DNA from: Azospirillum griseum
Lineage (GTDB): Bacteria; Pseudomonadota; Alphaproteobacteria; Azospirillales; Azospirillaceae
Assembly (NCBI RefSeq): GCF_003966125.1
Contig: NZ_RXMA01000015.1
Span: forward strand, 72,741-136,740
Direction of reading: 5' to 3'
Length of the DNA: 64,000 bases
A program made the position numbers and the translations under genes. How positions within the stretch are numbered: position 1 is the first letter of the stretch; each line of letters begins with the position of its first letter. Under the pieces are notes generated by a model. It saw nothing but the letters and a program-made list of their open reading frames with translations. It was not told where the DNA came from and did not search any database. Positions 25,338 to 33,562 of this stretch are shown here, piece by piece.

Positions 25338-26848
25338 CGGGGATTCCCGGCGACGGCGGGCTTGACCGTGGTTTCGTCGGCGCGTTCGGCGTGGAGCCGG
25401 ACGCGCTGCGTGGGCGCGCCATGCCGTCGCTGTTCGAGGCGCTCGACAAGCAGTCCGAAGGCACGGTGGCGGTGGACCGCGACGCCCGCGTCACCTGGAT
25501 CAACGCCAAATACGCCCGCATGCTGGGCATCGCCGACCCGGCCCAGGCGATTGGCCGCGAGGTGGAGGAGATCATCCCCAACTCGCAAATGCGGCAGGTG
25601 ATCGCCACCGGGCAGCCGATTTTGCTCGACCTGATGCGGTTCGGCGCGCAGCGGCTGGTGGTGTCCCGCTTTCCCCTGATCGACGATGACGGGGCGGTGG
25701 TGGGGGCGGTCGGCTTTGTCCTGTATGACAGCCTGCACCGGTTGAAACCGCTGTTGGCCGAACTGTCGCGGCTGGAAGCCGAACTGGCGGCGACCAAGCG
25801 GCGGTTGGACGAGCGGCGTCAGCCCCGCTACAGCCTGCAAAGCTACGTCGGCGACAGCCCGGCCTGTCTGGAGGTGAAGCGGCGGGCGCGGCTGGCGGCG
25901 CGTTCCGACGCGCCGATCCTGCTGATGGGCGAAACCGGAACCGGCAAGGAGCTGATCGCCCAATCCATCCATGTCCTGTCGGCGCGCTCCGGTCGGCCCT
26001 TCGTCGGCGTCAACGTCGCCGCCATTCCCGACACGCTGCTGGAGGCGGAGTTTTTCGGCGCGGTCGCCGGGGCCTACACCGGCATGGACCGGCGCGGGCG
26101 GGAAGGGCGGTTCAAAACCGCCGAGGGCGGAACCCTGTTCCTGGACGAGATTGGCGACATGCCGCTGGGCTTGCAGGCCAAGCTGCTCCGCGCCCTGCAG
26201 GAACAGGAGGTCGAGCCGCTGGGGTCGGACCGCCCGATCAAGATCGACGTCCGGGTGATCGCCGCCACCAACGTGGATTTGGAACAGCGCATTTTGGAGG
26301 GGCGGTTCCGCGCCGATCTCTATTACCGGCTGAACGTGCTGCCGATCCGCCTGCCGTCGCTGGCCGAGATGGGGCATGGGCTGGAGGCCATCGCCGAATC
26401 GGTGTTGCAGGACATCGCGTCCCGCACCGGCCTGCCCGCGCGCGGCCTGACGCCCGAGGCGGTGGAGCTGTTGAGCCGTCACCCCTGGCCCGGCAACGTC
26501 CGCGAATTGCGCAACGTGCTGGAGCGCGCCTGTCTGCTGACCGACAACCCGCGCCTGACCGTGGAGGATCTGGCCGAGGCGCTGCCCACCGCCCGTTGCG
26601 GCGCGATGCCGGTCCCGGCCGCCGCCCGTTTGCCATTGGAGGTGACGCCCTTGCCGGGTGCGGTCCCGCCTGTGCCCGATGCGCTGCCCGACTATGACAG
26701 CGCCTTTGACGCGTTCGAACGCGATCTGCTGCGCCGGGCCTTGGCGCTGTCCGATGGCAAGGCGGAGGTCGCCGCCCGCCGTCTGGGTGTATCGCGCGCG
26801 GCCTTTTACAAAAAGCTGGCCCGGCTTGGCTTGCGGGCGAAGGGCTAG
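25334..26848 (+). CDS. Sigma-54 dependent transcriptional activator with PAS domain
   Basis: 504 residues. N-terminal PAS (VDRDARVTWINAKYARMLGI, about 40-150), a short linker helix, AAA+ domain (Walker A GETGTGKE, Walker B GGTLFLDEIGD, arginine-finger region RFRADLYYRLNVLP) and a C-terminal Fis-type helix-turn-helix (EVAARRLGVSRAAFYKKLARLGL). The sigma-54-contacting loop reads GAYTGM rather than GAFTGA; Thr is kept but the last Ala is Met. No receiver domain, so it probably senses a small molecule directly through PAS. It overlaps the epimerase gene, an unusual pairing that suggests regulation of sugar isomerisation, either its own operon or targets elsewhere. Confidence 0.92.
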   Translation: MTGIPGDGGLDRGFVGAFGVEPDALRGRAMPSLFEALDKQSEGTVAVDRDARVTWINAKYARMLGIADPAQAIGREVEEIIPNSQMRQVIATGQPILLDLMRFGAQRLVVSRFPLIDDDGAVVGAVGFVLYDSLHRLKPLLAELSRLEAELAATKRRLDERRQPRYSLQSYVGDSPACLEVKRRARLAARSDAPILLMGETGTGKELIAQSIHVLSARSGRPFVGVNVAAIPDTLLEAEFFGAVAGAYTGMDRRGREGRFKTAEGGTLFLDEIGDMPLGLQAKLLRALQEQEVEPLGSDRPIKIDVRVIAATNVDLEQRILEGRFRADLYYRLNVLPIRLPSLAEMGHGLEAIAESVLQDIASRTGLPARGLTPEAVELLSRHPWPGNVRELRNVLERACLLTDNPRLTVEDLAEALPTARCGAMPVPAAARLPLEVTPLPGAVPPVPDALPDYDSAFDAFERDLLRRALALSDGKAEVAARRLGVSRAAFYKKLARLGLRAKG

Positions 26849-26884
26849 ATCAATCCATACAATACAGAATTGACTGCATGTTAC

Positions 26885-26917
26885 GAATTGATTGCGTCGG
26901 AATGACGCAATCAATTC
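26885..26917. repeat. Perfect 14-bp inverted repeat, 5-base spacer
   Basis: GAATTGATTGCGTC and its exact reverse complement surround GGAAT, 36 bases past the activator stop and 150 bases before ccoG. No T-run follows, so it is more operator-like than terminator-like. A second perfect palindrome (TGAATGCATTCA, 26924-26935) lies just behind it. Candidate binding site for the upstream activator or another regulator of ccoG. Confidence 0.7.
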
Positions 26918-27066
26918 ACTTGATGAATGCATTCAATCGGCGTAGGACTGATGCAGACAGCGACGGCGGTATTGCGATGCGCGGGCCGTCGCGTCGGCCC
27001 GGCGGCTCTTGCGCCGGTTCGGGCCTGTGCCGCGCCGCGCCGCTCCTTTTCCGACCGAGGCCGCCG

Positions 27067-28587
27067 ATGCCCACCCCTCCGCCCCCCTCTGGCGGTGCCG
27101 CCACCGCTTTGCCGTTTCACGCCACGCCGTCGGGGCACTCGTCGGGGCCGCTGTCGCCGGGGCCGATGTACGCGTCGCGCCGCCGCATCCACCCGAAATC
27201 GGTCAAGGGACGCTACCGGCGGATCAAAACCGGCTTCGGCGTCGCGCTGCTGGCGCTGTTCGTCCTGCTGCCCTGGCTGCGCTGGGATCGCGGGCCGGGC
27301 GCGCCCGATCAGGCGGTGCTGTTCGATCTGGGCGAACAGCGCTTCTACATCTTCGGGGTGGAGCTGTGGCCCCAGCACATCTACTACATGACCGGGGCGA
27401 TGATCCTGGCGGCGATCGGCCTGTTTCTCGCCACCACCGTCGCCGGGCGGGTCTGGTGCGGCTTCACCTGCCCGCAAACGGTGTGGACCGACCTGTATGT
27501 CTGGATCGAAAAGCTGACCGAGGGTGATCGCGGCGCCCGCATCCGCCTGGATCGCCAGAGCTGGACGGTGGCCAAGCTGCTGCGCAAGCTGGTGAAGCAC
27601 ACCGCGTGGCTGCTGGTGGCGCTGGTCACGGGGGCGTCGGGCATCTTTTATCTGACCGACGCGCCGACCCTGACGGCGGATCTGCTGCGCCTGGACGCGC
27701 CGGAACTGGCGGTGTGGTCGATCCTGTTCATCGCGGGCTGCACCTACGCCATGGCGGGGTTCATGCGCGAACAGATGTGCCTGTACGCCTGCCCCTGGCC
27801 ACGCTTCCAGGCGTCGATGATCGACGAGGACAGCCGCGTCGTCACCTATCAACCCTGGCGCGGCGAAGGGCGCGCGCCCCTGCACAAGCACCAGAGCGCC
27901 GAGCAGCGCAAGGCCGAGGGGCTGGGGGACTGCATCGATTGCGGGGCCTGCGTGCAGGTCTGCCCGACCGGCATCGACATCCGCGACGGTTTGCAGATGG
28001 ACTGCATCGGCTGCGGCCTGTGCGTGGACGCCTGCAACGACGTGATGGCCCGCATCGGTCGGCCCGGCGACCTCATCCTGTTTGACACCGCAGCGGCCCA
28101 GACGGCGAAGGCGGCGGGCGCGCCCCCCGCCAAGGCCCGGTTCCTGCGCCCCCGCACCATCGTCTACGCCCTGGTGATGATCGTGGTGGTTGGGGCGATG
28201 GCGATCAGCCTGTTGCTGAAGCCCACCGCCGACATCGCGATCCTGCGCGACCGCGCCCCGCTGTTCGTTCAACTGTCCGATGGCCGGGTGCAGAACGCCT
28301 ACACCGTCAAGATCGCCAACATGACCCGGCAGGAGCGCCGCTATCAGTTGCGGTTGGATGGATTGACTGGATACGCGCTGGCCAGCGCCGGGGATGGGGC
28401 GGAAGCCACCCATCTGACGCTGACCGCCCCGCCCAGCGCCGTTGCCACTTACCGCGTTTACGCCCGTGTTCCGGCGTCGGTCCTGACCGCCCCGTCGCAG
28501 CCGGTGACGTTCGCCCTGAAGCCAGACGATGCCGGGGCCGAACCGCGCGGCGGTGCCCGCCACGACAGCGTGTTCATCAGCCCATAA
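27067..28587 (+). CDS. ccoG: Cytochrome c oxidase accessory protein CcoG (FixG/RdxA)
   Basis: 506 residues from ATG 27067, with GAGG about 7 bases upstream; the frame runs further left without family content. An N-terminal Pro-rich tail leads into the conserved block SRRRIHPKSVKGRYRRIK, several membrane segments, the VWCGFTCPQTVWTDLY motif and MCLYACPWPRFQ. Two ferredoxin-type [4Fe-4S] motifs follow: CIDCGACVQVCPTG from Cys289 and CIGCGLCVDAC from Cys313. The C-terminal periplasmic IgG-like domain closes the protein. CcoG helps reduce copper for cbb3 oxidase assembly in the inner membrane. Here it is not next to ccoNOPQ or fixH/I/S. Confidence 0.93.
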   Translation: MPTPPPPSGGAATALPFHATPSGHSSGPLSPGPMYASRRRIHPKSVKGRYRRIKTGFGVALLALFVLLPWLRWDRGPGAPDQAVLFDLGEQRFYIFGVELWPQHIYYMTGAMILAAIGLFLATTVAGRVWCGFTCPQTVWTDLYVWIEKLTEGDRGARIRLDRQSWTVAKLLRKLVKHTAWLLVALVTGASGIFYLTDAPTLTADLLRLDAPELAVWSILFIAGCTYAMAGFMREQMCLYACPWPRFQASMIDEDSRVVTYQPWRGEGRAPLHKHQSAEQRKAEGLGDCIDCGACVQVCPTGIDIRDGLQMDCIGCGLCVDACNDVMARIGRPGDLILFDTAAAQTAKAAGAPPAKARFLRPRTIVYALVMIVVVGAMAISLLLKPTADIAILRDRAPLFVQLSDGRVQNAYTVKIANMTRQERRYQLRLDGLTGYALASAGDGAEATHLTLTAPPSAVATYRVYARVPASVLTAPSQPVTFALKPDDAGAEPRGGARHDSVFISP

Positions 28588-28629
28588 ACCGCCTCTCCAG
28601 CCACCCCTGCACCGTGTGGAGCGCCCGCG

Positions 28630-29052
28630 ATGACCGATCCGCGTGACCATCATTCCCCATCGCCCGGCCTGTCACCGATGCGCTGCGGCTTGCGGGGCTG
28701 TTGCCCGCGCTGCGGGCGGGGGCGGCTGTTTGACGGCTACCTCACCCTTGCCCCGCGCTGCGCGGTGTGCGGGTTGGATTTCTCCTTCGCCGATCCGGCG
28801 GACGGCCCGGCCTTCTTCGTCATGTCCATCGTCAGCTTTCCGGTGGTCGGGTTCGCCGGGTGGCTGGAGGTGGCGATGGAACCGCCGCTGTGGGTTCACG
28901 CCCTGACCACGCTGCCGCTGCTGTTGATTGGCTGTCTGGGCTTGCTGCGGCCGCTGAAAGGATGGATTGTGTGCGCGCAACACATCCACAAGGCGGCGGA
29001 GGCCCGGTTGGCCGACCGGCCCCCCGAAGCCCGAACCGATCCGACAGCCTGA
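28630..29052 (+). CDS. DUF983 membrane protein
   Basis: 140 residues. The N-terminal zinc-ribbon-like part has CGLRGCCPRCGRGRLFDGYL and CAVCGLDFS, then two membrane segments (FFVMSIVSFPVVGFAGWLE; LTTLPLLLIGCLGLLRPL), the full DUF983 pattern. DUF983 genes often sit near haem-copper oxidase genes, and the position 42 bases after ccoG supports a respiratory-assembly association; function is unproven. Confidence 0.88.
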   Translation: MTDPRDHHSPSPGLSPMRCGLRGCCPRCGRGRLFDGYLTLAPRCAVCGLDFSFADPADGPAFFVMSIVSFPVVGFAGWLEVAMEPPLWVHALTTLPLLLIGCLGLLRPLKGWIVCAQHIHKAAEARLADRPPEARTDPTA

Positions 29053-29056
29053 GCCA

Positions 29057-30592
29057 ATGACCGACATGACGGTGGATCACGACGCGCCCGATCCGACGGA
29101 GTGGTTGCCCCGACTGGACCGGGCCAACGCGGCGGCCGGGCACACCGGTGCAGACGGGCAGACCGGCAAGGGCAAGCCGGTCTATCTCGCCATCGCCGAC
29201 GCCATCGCTGAGGATGTCCGCGCGGGCCGTCTGGTCCCCGGCCAGCGCCTGCCGCCGCAGCGGGCCTTGGCCGCGCGCATCGGGCTGGATTTCACCACGG
29301 TCAGCCGCGCCTATGGCGAGGCCCGCCGCCGGGGGTTGGTGGACGCCCATGTCGGGCAGGGGACCTTCGTGCGGGCGGCGGCTCCTCCGCCTCCGTTGGC
29401 GGCGCTGGTCCGGCCGGTGGCGGAGCCGCGCGGCAACGACCGGCCTTTCATCGACATGACGATGAACCAGCCACCGATTCCCGATCACCCGGCCTTGCTC
29501 GACGCCCTGCGGCGCAGCGCGGCGGACGCGGTGCTGGGGTTGGAGGCCGGGCGCTTCCTGCGCTACCCCGACAACAGCGGCGGCGATGGCGCGGCGGCGG
29601 ACAAGGCGGCGGCGCTGCGCTGGCTCCACCCCCGTCTGCCGGGGGTGACGGCGGAGCGGTTGATCCTGTGCCCCGGCACGCAAGGGGCGCTGCTGGCGCT
29701 GCTGACCCTGCTGACCCGCCCCGGCGACACGGTGATCGCCGAAGCGATGACCTATCCCGGTTTCAAGGCGGCGGCCCGCCAATTGGGGCTGACGGTGATC
29801 GGCGCGCCGATGGACGCCGACGGGCTGGACCCGGACGCCCTGCGCCCCCTGATCGAGCGGCACCGCCCGGCGCTGCTCTATTGCATGCCGACGCTGCACA
29901 ACCCGACCGCCACCACCCTGCCGCTTAACCGCCGCCGGGCCTTGGCCGCGCTGCTGCGGGACCAGGCTTTGTTCGCCATCGAAGACGACATTTACGGCCC
30001 CTTGCTGTCGGATGGCGCGACCGACGACGGGCCGCCACCGCTCGCAGCGCTGGCCCCGGATCGGGTGTTCCACATCCATGGGCTGGCGAAATGCCTGTCG
30101 CCTGCCCTGCGCGTGGCCTATGTCGTCGCGCCTGACGCCCGGCAGGCGTTGCGGGTGACGGGTGCCCTGCGCGCCACCACCTTGATGGCCTCGCCGCTCA
30201 CCACCGCCATCGCCACCCGTTGGATCGGGGAGGGGCTGGCCGACCGCCTGCGCGACGCCCTGCGCGACGAGGCGCGGGCGCGCCAGAGCCTGGCCGCAGC
30301 CGCGCTGCCACCCGGCTGTTTCGTCGCCGATCCCCAGGGCTTTCATCTGTGGCTGACCGTGCCGCCGCCCTGGACGCGGGGGGAGTTCGCCACCCATCTG
30401 CGCACGCGCGGCATCGCCGCCGTGGTCAGCGACACCTTTGCCGCTGGGGACACCGCGCCGGGTGAGGCCGTGCCCGAGGCGCTGCGGGTGTGTCTGGGGG
30501 CCGCCGCCAACCGGGCCGAATGCCGGTGGGTTCTGTCGGTGATCGCCGAGGCGCTGGAGCAAAGCCCGGCGCTGGCCGGGGTGATCGTCTGA
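29057..30592 (+). CDS. MocR-type (GntR-aminotransferase) transcriptional regulator
   Basis: 511 residues from ATG 29057, 4 bases after the DUF983 stop. N-terminal GntR winged helix (YLAIADAIAEDVRAGRLVPGQRLPPQR, TTVSRAYGEARRRGLV, GQGTFVR) fused to a fold-type I PLP aminotransferase-like domain with MTMNQPP, LCPGTQGAL, LHNPTATTLP, IEDDIYGPLL and the Schiff-base Lys in HIHGLAKCLSPALRVAYV. MocR regulators sense PLP or amino-acid/GABA-like ligands and usually control neighbouring metabolic genes. Downstream hupE and the divergent layout give no obvious target. Confidence 0.92.
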   Translation: MTDMTVDHDAPDPTEWLPRLDRANAAAGHTGADGQTGKGKPVYLAIADAIAEDVRAGRLVPGQRLPPQRALAARIGLDFTTVSRAYGEARRRGLVDAHVGQGTFVRAAAPPPPLAALVRPVAEPRGNDRPFIDMTMNQPPIPDHPALLDALRRSAADAVLGLEAGRFLRYPDNSGGDGAAADKAAALRWLHPRLPGVTAERLILCPGTQGALLALLTLLTRPGDTVIAEAMTYPGFKAAARQLGLTVIGAPMDADGLDPDALRPLIERHRPALLYCMPTLHNPTATTLPLNRRRALAALLRDQALFAIEDDIYGPLLSDGATDDGPPPLAALAPDRVFHIHGLAKCLSPALRVAYVVAPDARQALRVTGALRATTLMASPLTTAIATRWIGEGLADRLRDALRDEARARQSLAAAALPPGCFVADPQGFHLWLTVPPPWTRGEFATHLRTRGIAAVVSDTFAAGDTAPGEAVPEALRVCLGAAANRAECRWVLSVIAEALEQSPALAGVIV

Positions 30593-30751
30593 CCGGAGGG
30601 GGGCCGGAAGGGGGGGCGAGCCTTCCGGCACCGGTGCAACGGCTCTGGCGGGGCCGCATTCTTCTGTTACACTCTTTCGCAAGTGCGTACGACGCGCGCG
30701 GTTTTGCCGTGCGCGAACGTGCCCGATCCAATCCGCAGGGGATGCTTCCGT

Positions 30752-31351
30752 ATGAAACGTTTCTCGCTCGCCGCTGTTTTGGCCGCTGCGCTGGTGGCCG
30801 TGCCCGCTGCCGCCAACGCCCACATGTTCGGCGCGCACGACGCCGGGTTCGTGCATGGGTTCACCCACCCGCTGGGCGGGCTGGACCATTTGATGGCGAT
30901 GGTCGCCGTCGGGCTGTGGGCGGCGCAGCGGGGCGGCAAGGCCCTGTGGGCGCTGCCCGCCGCCTTCGTCGCCGCGATGATCGGCGGTGGCCTGATGGGG
31001 GCCGCTGGCGTCGCGCTTCCGGCGGTTGAGTTGGGGATTGCCCTGTCGGTGGTGGCGCTGGGCGCGTTGATCGCCGTGCAATCGCGCCTGCCCTTGGCCG
31101 CGTCGGTTGGTGTGGTCGCGCTGTTCGCCCTGTTCCACGGCCACGCCCACGGGGCGGAGATGCCGGAAGCCGCCGCGCCGCTGCTCTATGGCGCGGGCTT
31201 TGCGCTGGCGACGGCCCTGTTGCACGGGGCCGGGGTGGCGGCGGCGCTGGCCTTGCGCGGCTGGTCGCGGGGCCGGATCGGCGCGGCGCTGCTGCGCGGC
31301 CTTGGCGCGGTGATTGGTCTGGGCGGCGTGGCGCTGGTGGCGCTGGGCTGA
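30752..31351 (+). CDS. HupE/UreJ family membrane protein
   Basis: 199 residues from ATG 30752, with AGGGGA upstream. A signal-like N-terminus (FSLAAVLAAALVAVPAAANAHM) is followed by the defining HPLGGLDHLMAMVAVGLWA and the second histidine motif ALFHGHAHGAEMP, with about six membrane segments. HupE/UreJ proteins transport nickel or cobalt for hydrogenase/urease. No hydrogenase or urease genes are present, so the metal role is generic here. The terminal 31379-31406 hairpin ends transcription on both sides. Confidence 0.9.
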   Translation: MKRFSLAAVLAAALVAVPAAANAHMFGAHDAGFVHGFTHPLGGLDHLMAMVAVGLWAAQRGGKALWALPAAFVAAMIGGGLMGAAGVALPAVELGIALSVVALGALIAVQSRLPLAASVGVVALFALFHGHAHGAEMPEAAAPLLYGAGFALATALLHGAGVAAALALRGWSRGRIGAALLRGLGAVIGLGGVALVALG

Positions 31352-31378
31352 TCGCGAAGGGCTGAGAGCACACCAAAA

Positions 31379-31406
31379 AGGCCGGACGGGGCAGCCCGTC
31401 CGGCCT
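31379..31406. terminator. Bidirectional intrinsic terminator between hupE and the hydroxybutyrate operon
   Basis: 12-bp perfect stem AGGCCGGACGGG/CCCGTCCGGCCT with a 4-base loop. CTTTC follows on the plus strand (hupE) and TTTTTGG on the minus strand (end of bdhA operon). Confidence 0.9.
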
Positions 31407-31435
31407 CTTTCGTGGGAACGGCGTGGGGTGTGGCG

Positions 31436-32224
31436 TTACTGCGCCGTCCAACCACCATCCATGGTCAGCGCGGCTCCGCGCATGTTGCCCGCCGCTTCGG
31501 AGCAGAGGAACACCGCCAACTCGCCCAACTGGTCGGGGGTGACGAAGGACTTGGAGGGCTGCTTTTCGCTCAACAGCTCGCGCCCGGCCTCCTCGACGCT
31601 GAGGCCCTTGGACTCGGCCAGGGCGTCGATCTGCTTTTGCACCAGCGGGGTCAGCACCCAGCCGGGGCAGATGGCGTTGCAGGTGATGTTGCTCTCCGCC
31701 GTTTCCAGCGCCGTCACCTTGGTCAGGCCGATGACGCCGTGCTTGGCCGCGACATAGGCCGCCTTGTTGACCGACGCGACCAGCCCATGGACGGAGGCGA
31801 TGTTGATGATGCGCCCCCAGCCGCGCGTCTTCATGCCCGGCAGCGCCGCGCGGGTGCCGTGGAACACCGCCGACAGGTTGATGGCGATCACCGCGTCCCA
31901 GCGTTCGACCGGGAAGGCGTCCACCGGGGCGACGTGCTGGATGCCCGCGTTGTTGACCAGAATGTCCAGGCGGCCGAACTCGGCCTCCGTCGCGGCGACC
32001 ATCGCCTCGATCTGCTCGGGCTTGGACATGTCCGCGCCGTTGTGATCGACACGGACGCCGAACTCGTCGGACAGCGCACCGCAGAGATCGGCGATGTGGG
32101 TGGGGTCGCCGAATCCGTTCAGCATCAGATCGGCCCCCTGCGCGGCCAGCTTGCGGGCGATGCCCAGGCCGATTCCGCTGGTCGATCCGGTGACAAGGGC
32201 GGCCTTGCCGTGCAATTGGGTCAT
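31436..32224 (-). CDS. bdhA: 3-hydroxybutyrate dehydrogenase (SDR family)
   Basis: 262 residues from ATG 32224, with AAGGGTGAG upstream. NAD-binding TGSTSGIGLGIA, NNAG in ILVNNAGIQ, catalytic Ser (NIASVHG) and YxxxK (YVAAKHG), plus the family-specific NITCNAICPGWVLTPLVQKQ and TMDGGW end. It would interconvert (R)-3-hydroxybutyrate and acetoacetate in the cytoplasm. Last gene of the SRPBCC-gntP-scoA-scoB-bdhA unit; it starts 5 bases after scoB. Confidence 0.95.
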   Translation of the reverse strand: MTQLHGKAALVTGSTSGIGLGIARKLAAQGADLMLNGFGDPTHIADLCGALSDEFGVRVDHNGADMSKPEQIEAMVAATEAEFGRLDILVNNAGIQHVAPVDAFPVERWDAVIAINLSAVFHGTRAALPGMKTRGWGRIINIASVHGLVASVNKAAYVAAKHGVIGLTKVTALETAESNITCNAICPGWVLTPLVQKQIDALAESKGLSVEEAGRELLSEKQPSKSFVTPDQLGELAVFLCSEAAGNMRGAALTMDGGWTAQ

Positions 32225-32229
32225 GGTGC

Positions 32230-32883
32230 TCACCCTTCCAGGGGCATGGGTCGAAGGTCCGGGGATAGAATCAGTTCGCAACCCGTGTTGGCAAGCACCT
32301 GTTCAACCGTGACACCCGGCGCGGTTTCCTTCAGCACCAGACCGGCGTCGGTCGGCTCGATCACCGCCAGATCGGTGACGATCAGATCGACCCGGCGGAC
32401 CGAGGTCAACGGCAGGGTGCAGTGCTTGACGATCTTCGATTCGCCCTTGGCGCTGTGCTGCATCGCCACAATGACGCGGCGCGCCCCGGTGACGAGATCC
32501 ATCGCCCCGCCCATGCCCGGAACCATCTTGCCCGGAACCATCCAGTTGGCCAGATGGCCTTCCTCGTCCACCTGCAAGCCGCCCAGAACGGTGACGTCGA
32601 GATGGCCGCCGCGAATCAGGCCGAAGGACAGGGCGCTGTCAAAGGACGCCGCCCCCGGCAGGGCCGAGATGGGCGAGCCGCCCGCGTCGGTCAGGTCGTG
32701 GTTGTCGGCCCCGGCCACCGGGCCGGACATGCCGACGATGCCGTTTTCCGACTGGAAGAACACGTTGCGCCCGGCGGGGACGTAGCGGGCCACCAGGGTC
32801 GGCAGGCCGATGCCCAGGTTGCACAGGTCGCCGTCCTTCAGTTCCAGCGCGACGCGCTTGGCGATCAGGGTCTTTTCGTCCAT
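32230..32883 (-). CDS. scoB: 3-oxoacid CoA-transferase subunit B
   Basis: 217 residues. Catalytic Glu in FQSENGIVGM, and the GGHLDVTVLGGLQVD, NWMVPGKMVPGMGGAMDLV and QVLANTG blocks, as in succinyl-CoA:acetoacetate CoA-transferase subunit B. It forms the enzyme with subunit A, whose gene is 20 bases upstream. Activates acetoacetate to acetoacetyl-CoA. Confidence 0.95.
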   Translation of the reverse strand: MDEKTLIAKRVALELKDGDLCNLGIGLPTLVARYVPAGRNVFFQSENGIVGMSGPVAGADNHDLTDAGGSPISALPGAASFDSALSFGLIRGGHLDVTVLGGLQVDEEGHLANWMVPGKMVPGMGGAMDLVTGARRVIVAMQHSAKGESKIVKHCTLPLTSVRRVDLIVTDLAVIEPTDAGLVLKETAPGVTVEQVLANTGCELILSPDLRPMPLEG

Positions 32884-32903
32884 GACGTGGGGTCTCCCGG
32901 TCT

Positions 32904-33560
32904 TCAGCGGTTCGAGTTGGAAATGAGGTGATCGACCAGAATCGACGGCGTCATCACCGCATCGGGCGGGATGCAGCCGACCGGCACGATGTCCTCGGCC
33001 TCCGCGATCACGGTGGTGGCGGCCATCGCCATGATCGGGTTGAAGTTCCGCGCGGTCAGCGCGTAGGTCAGATTGCCGTAGAGATCGGCCTGCTTGGCGG
33101 CGATCAGGGCGAAATCGGCCTTGATCGGCAGCTCCAGCAGATAGGTCTTGCCGTCGATCTCCACCGTGCGCTTGCCCTCCTCCACCGTGGTGCCGACGCC
33201 GGTCGGGGTCAACACCCCGCCCAGCCCGACCCCGCCGGAGCGGATGCGCTCGGCCAGCGTGCCTTGCGGAACCAACTCGACCTGGATGTCCCCGGCGATC
33301 ATCTGTTTCTGGGTTTCGGGGTTCAGGCCGATGTGGCTGGTGATGACCTTCGCCACCAGCCTTTCCACCACCAGCTTGCCCAGCCCCATGGCGGGGCGGG
33401 CGGTGTCGTTGGCGATGATGGTCAGGTCGGATTTGCGTTGGCGGATCAGTTCATCCACCAGCCGGTTGGGACCGCCCACGGCCATGAAGCCGCCGATCAG
33501 CAGCGACGCGCCGTTGGGGATGCGGGCAACCGCGTCTTCCAGGGAAATCAGTTTGCTCAT
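32904..33560 (-). CDS. scoA: 3-oxoacid CoA-transferase subunit A
   Basis: 218 residues with the CoA-transferase alpha-subunit pattern: GGFMAVGGPNRLVDELI, TIIANDTA, SHIGLNPETQKQ, ELVPQGTLAERIRSGG, GGVLTPTGVGT and ADLYGNLTYALTARNFNP. Starts only 2 bases after the GntP stop, so tightly coupled. AtoD versus ScoA naming is not separable by sequence; context with bdhA favours ketone-body use. Confidence 0.94.
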   Translation of the reverse strand: MSKLISLEDAVARIPNGASLLIGGFMAVGGPNRLVDELIRQRKSDLTIIANDTARPAMGLGKLVVERLVAKVITSHIGLNPETQKQMIAGDIQVELVPQGTLAERIRSGGVGLGGVLTPTGVGTTVEEGKRTVEIDGKTYLLELPIKADFALIAAKQADLYGNLTYALTARNFNPIMAMAATTVIAEAEDIVPVGCIPPDAVMTPSILVDHLISNSNR

Positions 33561-33562
33561 GG

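Noticed and set aside
26885..26917. Reading the large inverted repeat as an Fnr/FixK box for ccoG
   Set aside because: TTGAT and ATCAA half-sites are present but separated by 17 bases, not the 4 required.
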